40,181 nucleotides of DNA, from assembly GCF_026847645.1 (NCBI RefSeq), contig NZ_JAPSMC010000024.1, positions 1-40,181 on the forward strand, given 5' to 3'. Made by a program: the position numbers and the translations under genes. This stretch comes from Anoxybacillus sp. J5B_2022 (GTDB taxonomy: Bacteria; Bacillota; Bacilli; Bacillales; Anoxybacillaceae). Shown piece after piece: positions 26,498 through 34,224 of the stretch. The notes under the pieces were generated by a model that saw only the letters and a list, made by a program, of their open reading frames with translations, searched no databases and was not told the DNA's origin. The first letter of the stretch is position 1. Each line of letters begins with the position of its first letter.

Positions 26498-27451
26498 ATG
26501 AATATAAACACACTTGAAAGGCATTGTATTGAAGTATTAAAAGTCTTTGATTGGGTGAATAGTGTCTTAAATATTCAACTTAAAGAAATCACGAAAATAA
26601 AAGAAGAGAAATTCGATGATCTGATTTGTTGTGATTTTCAAGTACCTTGTAATTCAAAAGCCCCCTCAACAATTTGGACAGGATTAGGCATTGAAAACAT
26701 ATCAGGTACAATAAACATTGTTTTTCATTGCGGCTGTGGTGGAATAATGGATGTGATCGTAAATGGAAAAAAGCTGATCTCCCTCATAGAAGGGGCATCG
26801 TTTTGTGCAACAATTTCTGATTTACAATCAATAAAAGTTCTTTGTCACAGTCCATCTGATCAATTAGGTTTTTGTAAAGGAGAACTAAAAATGGTTCTCC
26901 ATTTTAATCCGTTTAAAAATAAAGGAAGTTGTATAGATTTAAAAAAAACAAAATGTTTTTTATCCGATAGCTGTGGAAACCCTCTTGATCCTACTGCACC
27001 GGGCTCTATCATTTGTGAAGAGCTTCAAGAGGAAAATGGAAGAAAAAACGTAGGTGCCATGCTCCCAAATGGGCAGTTCGTTGTTCTCCAGAAGGTTAAA
27101 GTGTTGAAAAGGGGATTTGTAACTGTTGAATTTTTCGATGAGAAAGGAGATATATGGAAAAAATGTACAATTCCGTTTTCCGAAATCGAGACGTTTTTTC
27201 TTTGTGCACCTATCGGAACAGTATTGAACTGTAAAATAACCGATTTTGATTGTGAAACATATATTATTCCATCACTAGATAGCGAATGGTTTGAAATTAT
27301 AATTTTTATAAAAATATGCCAAGATATAAGAATATTAGGTGAAGTAAAAATTGAAGTATTGGGAAATTTTTGTGAACCACGTATAGCTATAGAAATTAAA
27401 AAAACTTGTTCAGCGCCGATACCCCCATCTCAATGTTTTTTCACTTTTTGA
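26498..27451 (+). CDS. Two-module cysteine-rich spore-surface protein with Ena-like domain
   Basis: A 317-residue protein with 21 cysteines and no signal peptide. An N-terminal helix (NTLERHCIEVLKVFDWVN) leads to module 1, about residues 42-140. Its order LICCDF, TIWTGLGIENISGTINI, ASFCATISDLQSIKVLC and GFCKGELKMVLHF parallels the Ena/DUF3992 core next door. Module 2, about 150-310, has NGQFVVLQKVKVLKRGFV and ETFFLCAPIGT, a pattern I associate with uncharacterised Bacillus exosporium-type proteins. Start ATG lies 10 nt after AGGGGGG. Near-consensus sigma-K promoter upstream. It could anchor or cap the appendage fibre, which is inference. Confidence 0.75.
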   Translation: MNINTLERHCIEVLKVFDWVNSVLNIQLKEITKIKEEKFDDLICCDFQVPCNSKAPSTIWTGLGIENISGTINIVFHCGCGGIMDVIVNGKKLISLIEGASFCATISDLQSIKVLCHSPSDQLGFCKGELKMVLHFNPFKNKGSCIDLKKTKCFLSDSCGNPLDPTAPGSIICEELQEENGRKNVGAMLPNGQFVVLQKVKVLKRGFVTVEFFDEKGDIWKKCTIPFSEIETFFLCAPIGTVLNCKITDFDCETYIIPSLDSEWFEIIIFIKICQDIRILGEVKIEVLGNFCEPRIAIEIKKTCSAPIPPSQCFFTF

Positions 27452-27461
27452 GCATACTTTA

Positions 27462-27657
27462 TTTCTGTGAAAATGATCCATGAGCGTTGTTTTCATGTTT
27501 GGGTGGAGAGTAAAAATTACTCATGGATGTTTTATTAAAACCTCTCGTTCACTGCACAATGAACGAGAGATTTTTTTCTGTGAAAATAAAGGGTTCATGA
27601 ACGGTTAATTTCATGCTTGGGTGGCGAGAAAAACTTCCTCATGGGTGTTTTATTAAA
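27462..27657 (+). repeat. Two imperfect copies of an ~80-nt potentially structured element
   Basis: Copy A (27462-27540) and copy B (27575-27657) both begin TTTCTGTGAAAAT, share TTTCATG-Y-TTGGGTGG-M-GAG and end TGTTTTATTAAA. Each can form a closing stem: CCATGAG/CTCATGG in A, and TTCATGA/TCATGGG in B with two G-U pairs. They are separated by a terminator and fill most of the gap between the spore gene and the TerC gene. Confidence 0.7.
27543..27577 (+). terminator. Terminator downstream of the spore gene
   Basis: A 9-bp stem TCTCGTTCA/TGAACGAGA with 8-nt loop and seven T residues, set between the two ~80-nt elements; the T-run merges into copy B. Confidence 0.85.
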
Positions 27658-27682
27658 GGGCGGGAATGTCAAGGCGGTACAA

Positions 27683-27711
27683 GATGGTTGCTCTCCTTAG
27701 CTGTTTCGTAT
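27683..27711 (+). promoter_or_regulatory. Possible sigma-A promoter of the TerC gene
   Basis: TTGCTC and a TAAGAT box lie about 17 bp apart, ~45 nt before the start codon. Confidence 0.4.
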
Positions 27712-27757
27712 AAGATGAGAGAAAATAGTTAGTTTTTCAAAAAGGAGAAATAATAGT

Positions 27758-28456
27758 ATGGACGCGTTTTTGTCTTCTGAAGCGTTGGCGGTGTTAGTCA
27801 AAATTATTATGATTGATATCATTTTGTCTGGTGACAATGCAGTTGTCATTGCGATGGCGACGAGAAAGCTTCCGAAAGAGCAACAAAACAAGGCGATTTT
27901 TTGGGGGACAGGCGGTGCGGTTGTTTTACGGGTTGCCTTTGCGGCGATTATTGTTTTTCTATTAAACATTCCATTTGTGCATTTAGTCGGCGGGATTTTG
28001 TTGCTTTGGATTGCTTACAAGGTGCTTGTCGAGCAGGAAGAGGAAGCGAACATTGAATCGTCGGATCGCCTGTTCAAAGCAATTTGGACGATTATTGTTG
28101 CAGACGCAGTCATGAGTTTGGATAATGTTGTCGCTGTGGCAGGAGCATCGGAAGGGCATATCGGCATGATCGCCTTTGGAGTAGCCATCAGCATTCCGAT
28201 TATGATTTTCGGCTCGAAAGCGATTATGGCGATGATGGAAAAATATAAGTGGATCGCTTACGCCGGCTCTGGCATTTTAGCGTGGACAGGCGGAAAAATG
28301 ATGATGGAAGATGAAGGATTTACGAGCCTTCTTCATATCCCGCACGGACCTCTTACGTATGCGATTACCGCAGGGCTAACGATTTTCGTTTTATCGGCTG
28401 GCTATATGACAAATAAAAAGGCGGAAGCGCAAAGCAAAAAAGAACGAATCGTATAA
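27758..28456 (+). CDS. TerC-family integral membrane protein
   Basis: A 232-residue membrane protein of the TerC family (B. subtilis YkoY/YceF/MeeF type), with members implicated in manganese export and metalation of secreted enzymes. The two signature acidic helices are present: IDIILSGDNAVVIAMA near residue 20 and ADAVMSLDNVVAVAGA near residue 122. Their aspartates probably bind the metal. Seven membrane segments are likely. The ATG follows AAAGGAGAAA. In B. subtilis ykoY has a yybP-ykoY manganese riboswitch upstream; its core is not recognisable here, though a duplicated structured element precedes the gene. Confidence 0.9.
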   Translation: MDAFLSSEALAVLVKIIMIDIILSGDNAVVIAMATRKLPKEQQNKAIFWGTGGAVVLRVAFAAIIVFLLNIPFVHLVGGILLLWIAYKVLVEQEEEANIESSDRLFKAIWTIIVADAVMSLDNVVAVAGASEGHIGMIAFGVAISIPIMIFGSKAIMAMMEKYKWIAYAGSGILAWTGGKMMMEDEGFTSLLHIPHGPLTYAITAGLTIFVLSAGYMTNKKAEAQSKKERIV

Positions 28457-28461
28457 CATGG

Positions 28462-28504
28462 AAAGGCTAGTATCTTCTTTTTCGAAGAGATACTAGCCTT
28501 TTTC
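28462..28504. terminator. Bidirectional terminator, terC/lutC
   Basis: AAAGGCTAGTATCT pairs with AGATACTAGCCTTT across a short loop, flanked by A- and T-runs, so it can serve both convergent units. Confidence 0.9.
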
Positions 28505-29227
28505 TTATCGATCGGTGACGACGATATAAGTTGCTTTCACAGGACCGTGGACGCCGACGACTAAGTTCATTTCAATATCGGCAGAGTTGCTCGGTCCGGT
28601 AATAAAGTTGATACAAGAAGCCACTTGTTCGCCATTTTCAATTTGCTTATGAATGTACGCAGCTGCTTGCGTCATGCGCGGAACGATTGTGCTTTTTGGA
28701 ATGATCGCGATATATGTTTGCGGCAAAAAGCTGACGGTCCGGCCTTTTCCACTATTGCTAAATAAAACAACGGTTCCAGACTCTGCTAATGTAATATCGC
28801 TGAAAGTAATGCCGACGTTCGCTTTTTCCGCCCATTCAATATTTTTCCGGCCGGCGGAGGCGTCCCAAATGTGAACATCGATCTGTTCGTTTGGCCATTC
28901 CGATTGCAATAACGGCATTAATCTGTATTCCGCAAAACGCGGGTCGTTCCATGTGACAACAGGCCCGCCACCATATTGCGCTACCGTTTGTTTAAGCGTT
29001 GCGGCAAGAGCGTCAGCAGTTGTCGCCACAAAGTCAGTATGAATGCGTGAACATTGCGATTTCAGCACTTCCAGCAAATCGTCTTGGCTATATCCTTGAA
29101 AAACGGTCCATTGTGGTTGGTGTTTCCAATCAGGTCGTAAAACGGTCGATGTGATCGGTTCGCGCCCCAACCTTTTGGCGATCGTCTGTAGAAAGGTGTC
29201 GCGGTTATGAATCGCCCCGTTTGCCAT
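28505..29227 (-). CDS. lutC: Lactate utilization protein LutC
   Basis: A 240-residue LUD-domain subunit of the LutABC complex that oxidises L-lactate to pyruvate. Seen: N-terminal ANGAIHNRDTFLQTIAKRLGR and the LUD core with VGITFSDITLAESGTVVLFS, followed by LPQTYIAIIPKSTIVPRM and the C-terminal GPSNSADIEMNLVVGVHGP. Length equals B. subtilis LutC. Its ATG shares one base with the lutB stop (TAATG), and AAGGAGGAGAG lies upstream inside lutB. Last gene of lutA-lutB-lutC. Confidence 0.96.
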   Translation of the reverse strand: MANGAIHNRDTFLQTIAKRLGREPITSTVLRPDWKHQPQWTVFQGYSQDDLLEVLKSQCSRIHTDFVATTADALAATLKQTVAQYGGGPVVTWNDPRFAEYRLMPLLQSEWPNEQIDVHIWDASAGRKNIEWAEKANVGITFSDITLAESGTVVLFSNSGKGRTVSFLPQTYIAIIPKSTIVPRMTQAAAYIHKQIENGEQVASCINFITGPSNSADIEMNLVVGVHGPVKATYIVVTDR

Positions 29228-30654
29228 TATTGCTCTCCTCCTTTCTTATGTTCACGAAACCAGTCGCGGAATCGTTCTTTATTTGGCGCAGGAAACTCGC
29301 GAATTTCCGTCCAAGCTTTTAACGGGCCAACCCCTTTTGTAATGCGTTGGTCCGCTGTAAACGGTTGGAGCGCACTTGGAGCTACTTTAGAACCGAATTT
29401 GTAAAGCAGCGATGAAGCGGCACCTAAGCCGAATGCTTTCATTGCTAATTTTTCCGAAATTGGCGCTTTTCCTTCTTGCTCTACGATTACTTGCCGATGC
29501 TTGAGCAACAACTCATGAAGCGGAATTTTGACAGGGCAAGCTTCCGTGCAAGCGGCACATAACGTTGACGCATATGGAAGCTCTTTATAATCATCGTATC
29601 CTCCAAGAAGCGGCGAAAGGACAGCACCGATCGGACCAGAATAAATGGATCCGTATGAATGTCCGCCAATGTGGCGATAGACAGGGCAAACGTTGACGCA
29701 AGCCGCGCAACGAATGCATTGCAATACCGATTGAAATTCTGTTCCGAGAATATCAGAACGCCCGTTATCGACGATGACTAAATGGAATTCTTCTGGACCG
29801 TCCACATCTCCTTCGTCACGCGGACCGGTTAAAACGGTGATGTAGCTTGTTAATTTTTGTCCAACGGCGCTACGTGTGAGCAAGCTGACGAGCACTTCCA
29901 TTTCTTCAAATGTCGGTACAATCCGCTCCATACCCATTACCGTAATTTGCGTTTTTGGAAGGGCGGTGACTAAATCGGCATTTCCTTCATTGGTGACGAG
30001 CGTAATTGATCCCGATTCCGCAATCGCAAAATTGCAGCCGGTAATGCCGATATCGGCCGTCAAATATTCATTGCGCAACATTTTGCGCGCATGAAGAGCG
30101 AGTTCTTCAGGTTTTTCCGTTTTGTTATAGGCTAGTTTTTTGCGAAACACGTCGCGAATTTGCTCTTTATTTTTATGAAGGGCAGGCGCGACAATATGCG
30201 ATGGAGGATCGTGATCGTCAATTTGCAAAATGTATTCGCCAAGGTCGGTTTCAATCACTTCACACCCAGCTGCTTCTAGTACAGGATTCAAATGAATTTC
30301 TTCCGTCACCATTGATTTTGATTTCACAATTTTCTTTGCGTTCTTTTTGATGACAACATCACGAATATATTGATTAGCTTCTTCCGCTGTTTGTGCAAAA
30401 AACACATGTCCACCGCGTTTGGCAACGTTTTCACTTAACTGCATTAAATAATAATCGAGATGCTCTAACGTATGCTGGCGGATTTCTTCTCCAAGCGCGC
30501 GCCATTCTTCCCAGTTGCCGAGCTCTTTCGCTGCTTCGAGCCGTCTTGTTCTCAGCCGTTCTTGCGCGCCGGCGACAGCTCCGCGCATAAATGAGTTGTT
30601 AATTCCTGTTTCTACTCGTTCATGAAACGGGTCTGTTCCAATTTTCATTGACAT
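29227..30654 (-). CDS. lutB: Lactate utilization iron-sulfur protein LutB
   Basis: A 475-residue iron-sulfur subunit of the L-lactate oxidising complex. The N-terminal LUD-type domain contains [20 protein letters not shown]. Two 4Fe-4S motifs follow: [19 protein letters not shown] and [20 protein letters not shown] ~100-residue tail ends in [10 protein letters not shown]. Start chosen at the ATG with near-perfect GGAGGTGAT 4 nt upstream; an ATG five codons earlier contains that site. 14-nt gap to lutA, one-base overlap with lutC. Slightly shorter than B. subtilis LutB. Confidence 0.96.
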   Translation of the reverse strand: MSMKIGTDPFHERVETGINNSFMRGAVAGAQERLRTRRLEAAKELGNWEEWRALGEEIRQHTLEHLDYYLMQLSENVAKRGGHVFFAQTAEEANQYIRDVVIKKNAKKIVKSKSMVTEEIHLNPVLEAAGCEVIETDLGEYILQIDDHDPPSHIVAPALHKNKEQIRDVFRKKLAYNKTEKPEELALHARKMLRNEYLTADIGITGCNFAIAESGSITLVTNEGNADLVTALPKTQITVMGMERIVPTFEEMEVLVSLLTRSAVGQKLTSYITVLTGPRDEGDVDGPEEFHLVIVDNGRSDILGTEFQSVLQCIRCAACVNVCPVYRHIGGHSYGSIYSGPIGAVLSPLLGGYDDYKELPYASTLCAACTEACPVKIPLHELLLKHRQVIVEQEGKAPISEKLAMKAFGLGAASSLLYKFGSKVAPSALQPFTADQRITKGVGPLKAWTEIREFPAPNKERFRDWFREHKKGGEQ

Positions 30655-30668
30655 TTTTATCACCTCCA

Positions 30669-31385
30669 TTAACGGCTATTGAGCACTTCAGCGATATGCA
30701 TCACTTGAATTGGTTTTCCTTTACGCTCAATGCGCCCGCCGATGTTCATTAAACAACCGCAATCCGCTCCAATTAAATAATCAGCTTCGGTCTCTTCAAT
30801 ATGCCGGATTTTTTCATCTACCATTTGTTCGGAAATCGGTCCCATTTTGACGGAGAATGTGCCGCCAAAACCGCAACAGTTATGGGCATTCGGTAACGGT
30901 ATCACTTCTAACCCTTCAACATGTTTTAACAGTTGAAAAGGCGCATCTTTGACGCCAAGTAAGCGAGTCATATGGCAAGAAGTATGATAGGTCGCCCGTC
31001 CTTTTAATTTAGCTCCGACATTCTCAATTTTCAGCACTTCTACAAGAAACTGCGTTAATTCGTATGTTTTCGCTGCTAGCGCTTTCGCTTTTGGCTCCCA
31101 TTCAGGATCATCCTTAAAAATGTGTGGATATTCTTTAAACATCGTGGCGCAAGAACCGGAAGGAGCGACGACATATTCAGCATGTTCAAATGTGCGAATC
31201 ATATGTTTCATCGCTTCTTTTGCTTCTTTTACATAGCCGCTATTGTAAGCGGGCTGGCCACAGCATGTTTGCGCTTCCGGGAACTCAATCTCACAGCCTA
31301 AACGCTCTAATAGTTCGACCGTTGCTTTTCCGACGTTTGGATGAAACAAGTCTACTAAACAAGTAACAAACAACGTAACCTTCAT
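30669..31385 (-). CDS. lutA: Lactate utilization Fe-S oxidoreductase LutA
   Basis: A 238-residue cysteine-rich (CCG-domain) subunit of LutABC. Two CCG domains bind a non-cubane Fe-S cluster or act as heterodisulfide-reductase-like modules: [15 protein letters not shown] with upstream [13 protein letters not shown], and [13 protein letters not shown] with upstream [12 protein letters not shown]. Length is identical to B. subtilis LutA. Start at the ATG behind AAGGGGGAAGG; eleven earlier codons would run through that site. First gene of the operon; a LutR-type palindrome lies in the promoter. Confidence 0.96.
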   Translation of the reverse strand: MKVTLFVTCLVDLFHPNVGKATVELLERLGCEIEFPEAQTCCGQPAYNSGYVKEAKEAMKHMIRTFEHAEYVVAPSGSCATMFKEYPHIFKDDPEWEPKAKALAAKTYELTQFLVEVLKIENVGAKLKGRATYHTSCHMTRLLGVKDAPFQLLKHVEGLEVIPLPNAHNCCGFGGTFSVKMGPISEQMVDEKIRHIEETEADYLIGADCGCLMNIGGRIERKGKPIQVMHIAEVLNSR

Positions 31386-31431
31386 AATTTTTCCTTCCCC
31401 CTTTTGCGTTTCTGTCATAACAGGTCAGCCG

Positions 31432-31444
31432 GTCATCAGATGAC
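31432..31444. promoter_or_regulatory. LutR-type operator of lutABC
   Basis: A perfect palindrome GTCATC-A-GATGAC lies ~10 nt after a minus-strand TATAAT box (31454-31459) and 47 nt before the lutA start. The same 13-mer occurs upstream of lctP. Confidence 0.7.
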
Positions 31445-31470
31445 TTTGTCATAATTATATAACAATTTCA

Positions 31471-31507
31471 AAAAAAAGAAAGCGCCTAATGACACAATGA
31501 GGCGCTT
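31471..31507 (-). terminator. Terminator of lutR
   Basis: On the minus strand AAGCGCCT...AGGCGCTT is followed by TCTTTTTTT; the stem covers the lutR stop codon. Confidence 0.85.
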
Positions 31508-32228
31508 ATGAGGAAAAAAGATATTTTTTCAACACGTTTTCGACGTTTGATAAATGTTGGCGCATCCGATCTTGAGCGGCATCCGCATCTTGATTTTTAA
31601 TTTCTGTAAAAATTTGCATATGTTCATCGAGAAGCTGCTCGCTTGTCGCCTGTTTTGAAAAGAGCCAAATTCTCCGGGTTTCTCGCATCGTTTCGATCAT
31701 CATTTCCGATACGTTGTTCATTAAGCTAACTAAAATTGGGTTTTGCGACGCGGCTGCAATTGCCATATGAAATAAAAAGTCTGCCCTTTCTCCAAGCTCT
31801 TCGTTTCCTGTAACGATGCCTTGCTCCATTTGCCGGAGAGCGTATTGCATCGCTTCTAAATCTTCCTCTGTCCGCTTTCGTGCCGCAACGCCAGCTGCAC
31901 CGACTTCGAGCAGTTTGCGCACTTCCACTAAATGAGCGATGTCTTCTTTTCGCATTAAAGCAGCGATGGAAATAGGGAACGATAGCATGGCGGGGTCAAA
32001 TTCTCGCACGTACGTTCCTTCTCCTTGTTTTAATTCAATTAATCCCATCGCTTTTAAAGCGGTTAACGCTTCGCGAATGGCTGCCCGGCCGACTTGAAAA
32101 TTTTCCGCGAGCTGTTGTACGGAGTCGAGCTTATCGCCCGGTTTTAGCACTCCTGTTTTAATCATATGAAAAATCGCTTCTGCTACTTCCTCGTAAATTT
32201 TTTTCGGCTTAATTTGTTTGTATTTCAA
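31506..32228 (-). CDS. lutR: FadR-type GntR regulator LutR
   Basis: A 240-residue repressor. The N-terminal winged helix (about 8-75) has YEEVAEAIFHMIKTGVLKPGDKL, here given as family text: AIFHMIKTGVLKPGDKL, then VGRAAIREALTALKAMGLIE and the wing KQGEGTYVR. The FCD ligand domain (about 90-235) carries EVRKLLEVGAAGVAA, with helix histidines in FHMAIAAASQNP and LDEHMQIF as likely metal/ligand positions. It matches LutR, which represses lactate use in B. subtilis. Start TTG with GAGGTGAC 8 nt upstream; no better ATG. It lies between the two transcription units carrying the shared palindrome. Confidence 0.92.
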   Translation of the reverse strand: MKYKQIKPKKIYEEVAEAIFHMIKTGVLKPGDKLDSVQQLAENFQVGRAAIREALTALKAMGLIELKQGEGTYVREFDPAMLSFPISIAALMRKEDIAHLVEVRKLLEVGAAGVAARKRTEEDLEAMQYALRQMEQGIVTGNEELGERADFLFHMAIAAASQNPILVSLMNNVSEMMIETMRETRRIWLFSKQATSEQLLDEHMQIFTEIKNQDADAAQDRMRQHLSNVENVLKKYLFSS

Positions 32229-32329
32229 AAAAAGTCACCTCATAACTATAGAAACTCGTCATATTATATTATACAAAAATTTTCATCGTAAAAGGGTGAA
32301 AGAAATTTCGAAAAATTTTATTTTTTGTA

Positions 32330-32358
32330 TTGTTTTTTTGCAAAATTGCTCCTATAAT
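32330..32358 (+). promoter_or_regulatory. Sigma-A promoter of lctP-glcDF
   Basis: TTGTTT and consensus TATAAT are separated by 17 bp, ~100 nt before lctP; the LutR-type palindrome lies ~25 nt downstream of the -10. Confidence 0.65.
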
Positions 32359-32382
32359 TTGAATCAATAGCAGTAATCATAG

Positions 32383-32397
32383 AGTCATCAGATGACT
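32383..32397. promoter_or_regulatory. LutR-type operator of lctP
   Basis: The perfect 15-bp palindrome AGTCATC-A-GATGACT contains the 13-mer found before lutA. Binding just downstream of the start site would block transcription. Confidence 0.7.
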
Positions 32398-32456
32398 AAG
32401 TAATCATTTTTATTTTGGGGAGAAAACGGTTAAACAGAAAGGGGAGGTTTTGCGTT

Positions 32457-34139
32457 ATGCAGTGGAAGCAAGATTTTACACCAGTTGCCGATCATTTGGC
32501 GCTATCGGCCATCGTTGCGCTCATTCCGATTTTATACTTTTTTTGGGCGTTGGCAGTGAAACGAATGAAAGGATATATGGCGGGACTTACGACGTTGCTC
32601 GTTGCGTTAGTTGTATCTGTAATCGCTTACAAAATGCCGGTTGGCATGGCGGTGATGTCTGTGACGCAAGGGGCGGTTTACGGATTGCTTCCAATCGGCT
32701 GGATTATTATTACGTCTGTGTTTTTGTATAAATTAACCGTGAAAACAGGTCAATTTGATACGATTCGCAACTCGGTGTTGTCGATTACGGAAGACCGGCG
32801 TTTACAAGCATTGTTGATAGCGTTTTCATTTGGAGCGTTTCTTGAAGGGGCAGCCGGATTTGGAGCACCGGTCGCGATTTCCGCGGCGTTGCTTGTTGGT
32901 TTAGGATTTAATCCTTTATATGCAGCGGGAATTTGTTTGATTGCGAATACCGCTCCGGTAGCGTTCGGGGCAATTGGAATTCCGATTACGGCTGTCGCAG
33001 GTCCGACGGGCATTCCAGCAATGGAAATTTCGAAAATGGTCGGCCGTCAGTTGCCGTTTTTATCGGTGTTTATTCCGTTTTACTTAGTATTGATTATGGC
33101 TGGGTGGAAAAAGACGATAGAAGTATTGCCAGCGATTCTTGTATCTGGCGTTTCGTTTGCCATCACCCAATATGTAAGCTCGAACTTTTTAGGTCCTGAA
33201 TTGCCAGATATTTTATCGGCGCTAGTTTCGTTAGTAGCGTTAGCGATTTTCTTAAAAGTTTGGAAGCCAAAAAGCGTTTATCGTTTTGCTACCGATGCCC
33301 ACTCAGAGGTGGCGGCATCAGCGCAGCTGCAAACAACAACGCATACGAGCGGCGAAGTATTGAAAGCGTGGTCTCCGTTTTTAGTGTTGACAGTGTTCAT
33401 TTCAATTTGGGGAATCCCGCAAGTGAAAGCAGCATTAACAGGACATTATGAAGGAACGAACGGTTTATTGAAAGCGCTTAATACATTAGGATCTTATTTG
33501 ACGTTTATGCCGGAAGTTCCTGGGTTAAGCAATAAAATTATTAATGCGAGCGGCCAACCGATTCCGGCTGTCTATAAATTAGAGCTGTTAGGAGCGGCTG
33601 GAACAGCCATTTTATTGGCGGCTATTGTAACGAAATTTATTGTCAACGTTTCTTGGAGCGAATGGTTTGCTACTTTTGGCGAAACGTTAAACGAGTTGAA
33701 GTTCCCGGTCATTACGATCGCTTCTGTCGTTGGATTTGCGTATGTGACAAACGCTTCTGGCATGAGTACAACGCTTGGGATGGCATTGGCGAAAACAGGT
33801 TCATTGTTTGCGTTCTTCTCGCCGTTTTTAGGCTGGCTCGGTGTATTTATTACCGGCTCAGATACGTCGTCCAACTTGCTATTTGGTAACTTGCAAAAGG
33901 TGACAGCTACATCGCTCGGTATGGATCCGGTGCTAGCCGTAGCTGCTAACTCATCCGGTGGGGTCGTCGGAAAAATGATTTCTCCGCAATCGATTGCGGT
34001 GGCATGTGCGGCAGTAGGATTGGCTGGCAAAGAGTCGGACTTATTCCGCTTTACGATTAAACATAGCATTTTCTTAATCATTTTGATTGGCATTTTGACA
34101 TTCTTGCAGTCAACCGTTTTATCATGGATGATTCCATGA
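32457..34139 (+). CDS. lctP: L-lactate permease (LctP/LutP family)
   Basis: A 560-residue membrane transporter for lactate, and in several relatives D-lactate and glycolate. About 12-14 hydrophobic segments are seen. Family hallmarks include EGAAGFGAPVAISAALLVGLG and, near the C terminus, FITGSDTSSNLLFGNLQ and ANSSGGVVGKMISPQSIAV; the first is given in parts EGAAGFGAPVAIS and AALLVGLG. Start at the ATG behind GGGGAGG; fourteen upstream codons lack a site. Length is close to B. subtilis LutP. It heads a unit with glcD and glcF. Confidence 0.95.
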   Translation: MQWKQDFTPVADHLALSAIVALIPILYFFWALAVKRMKGYMAGLTTLLVALVVSVIAYKMPVGMAVMSVTQGAVYGLLPIGWIIITSVFLYKLTVKTGQFDTIRNSVLSITEDRRLQALLIAFSFGAFLEGAAGFGAPVAISAALLVGLGFNPLYAAGICLIANTAPVAFGAIGIPITAVAGPTGIPAMEISKMVGRQLPFLSVFIPFYLVLIMAGWKKTIEVLPAILVSGVSFAITQYVSSNFLGPELPDILSALVSLVALAIFLKVWKPKSVYRFATDAHSEVAASAQLQTTTHTSGEVLKAWSPFLVLTVFISIWGIPQVKAALTGHYEGTNGLLKALNTLGSYLTFMPEVPGLSNKIINASGQPIPAVYKLELLGAAGTAILLAAIVTKFIVNVSWSEWFATFGETLNELKFPVITIASVVGFAYVTNASGMSTTLGMALAKTGSLFAFFSPFLGWLGVFITGSDTSSNLLFGNLQKVTATSLGMDPVLAVAANSSGGVVGKMISPQSIAVACAAVGLAGKESDLFRFTIKHSIFLIILIGILTFLQSTVLSWMIP

Positions 34140-34146
34140 TAGAAGG

Positions 34147-34210
34147 AAAAGGGGGCGTTCAGGCGCAGAGAAACAATATAGCTTCTCTGCGCTATGAGTC
34201 CCTTTTCTTC
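34147..34210 (+). other. Nested hairpin between lctP and glcD
   Basis: A perfect 10-bp stem GCGCAGAGAA/TTCTCTGCGC (34163-34192) sits inside an outer stem AAAAGGG/CCCTTTT (34147-34153 with 34200-34206), followed by CTTCCTTT. There is no clean T-run, so it may be a partial terminator or an RNA-processing/stability element within the operon. Confidence 0.6.
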
Positions 34211-34224
34211 CTTTAGGAAGAGGA

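Noticed and set aside
27452-27757. yybP-ykoY manganese riboswitch expected before a terC gene
   Set aside because: The GGGGAGTAG core and its partner segments are not found; only the duplicated GGGTGG-containing element is present.
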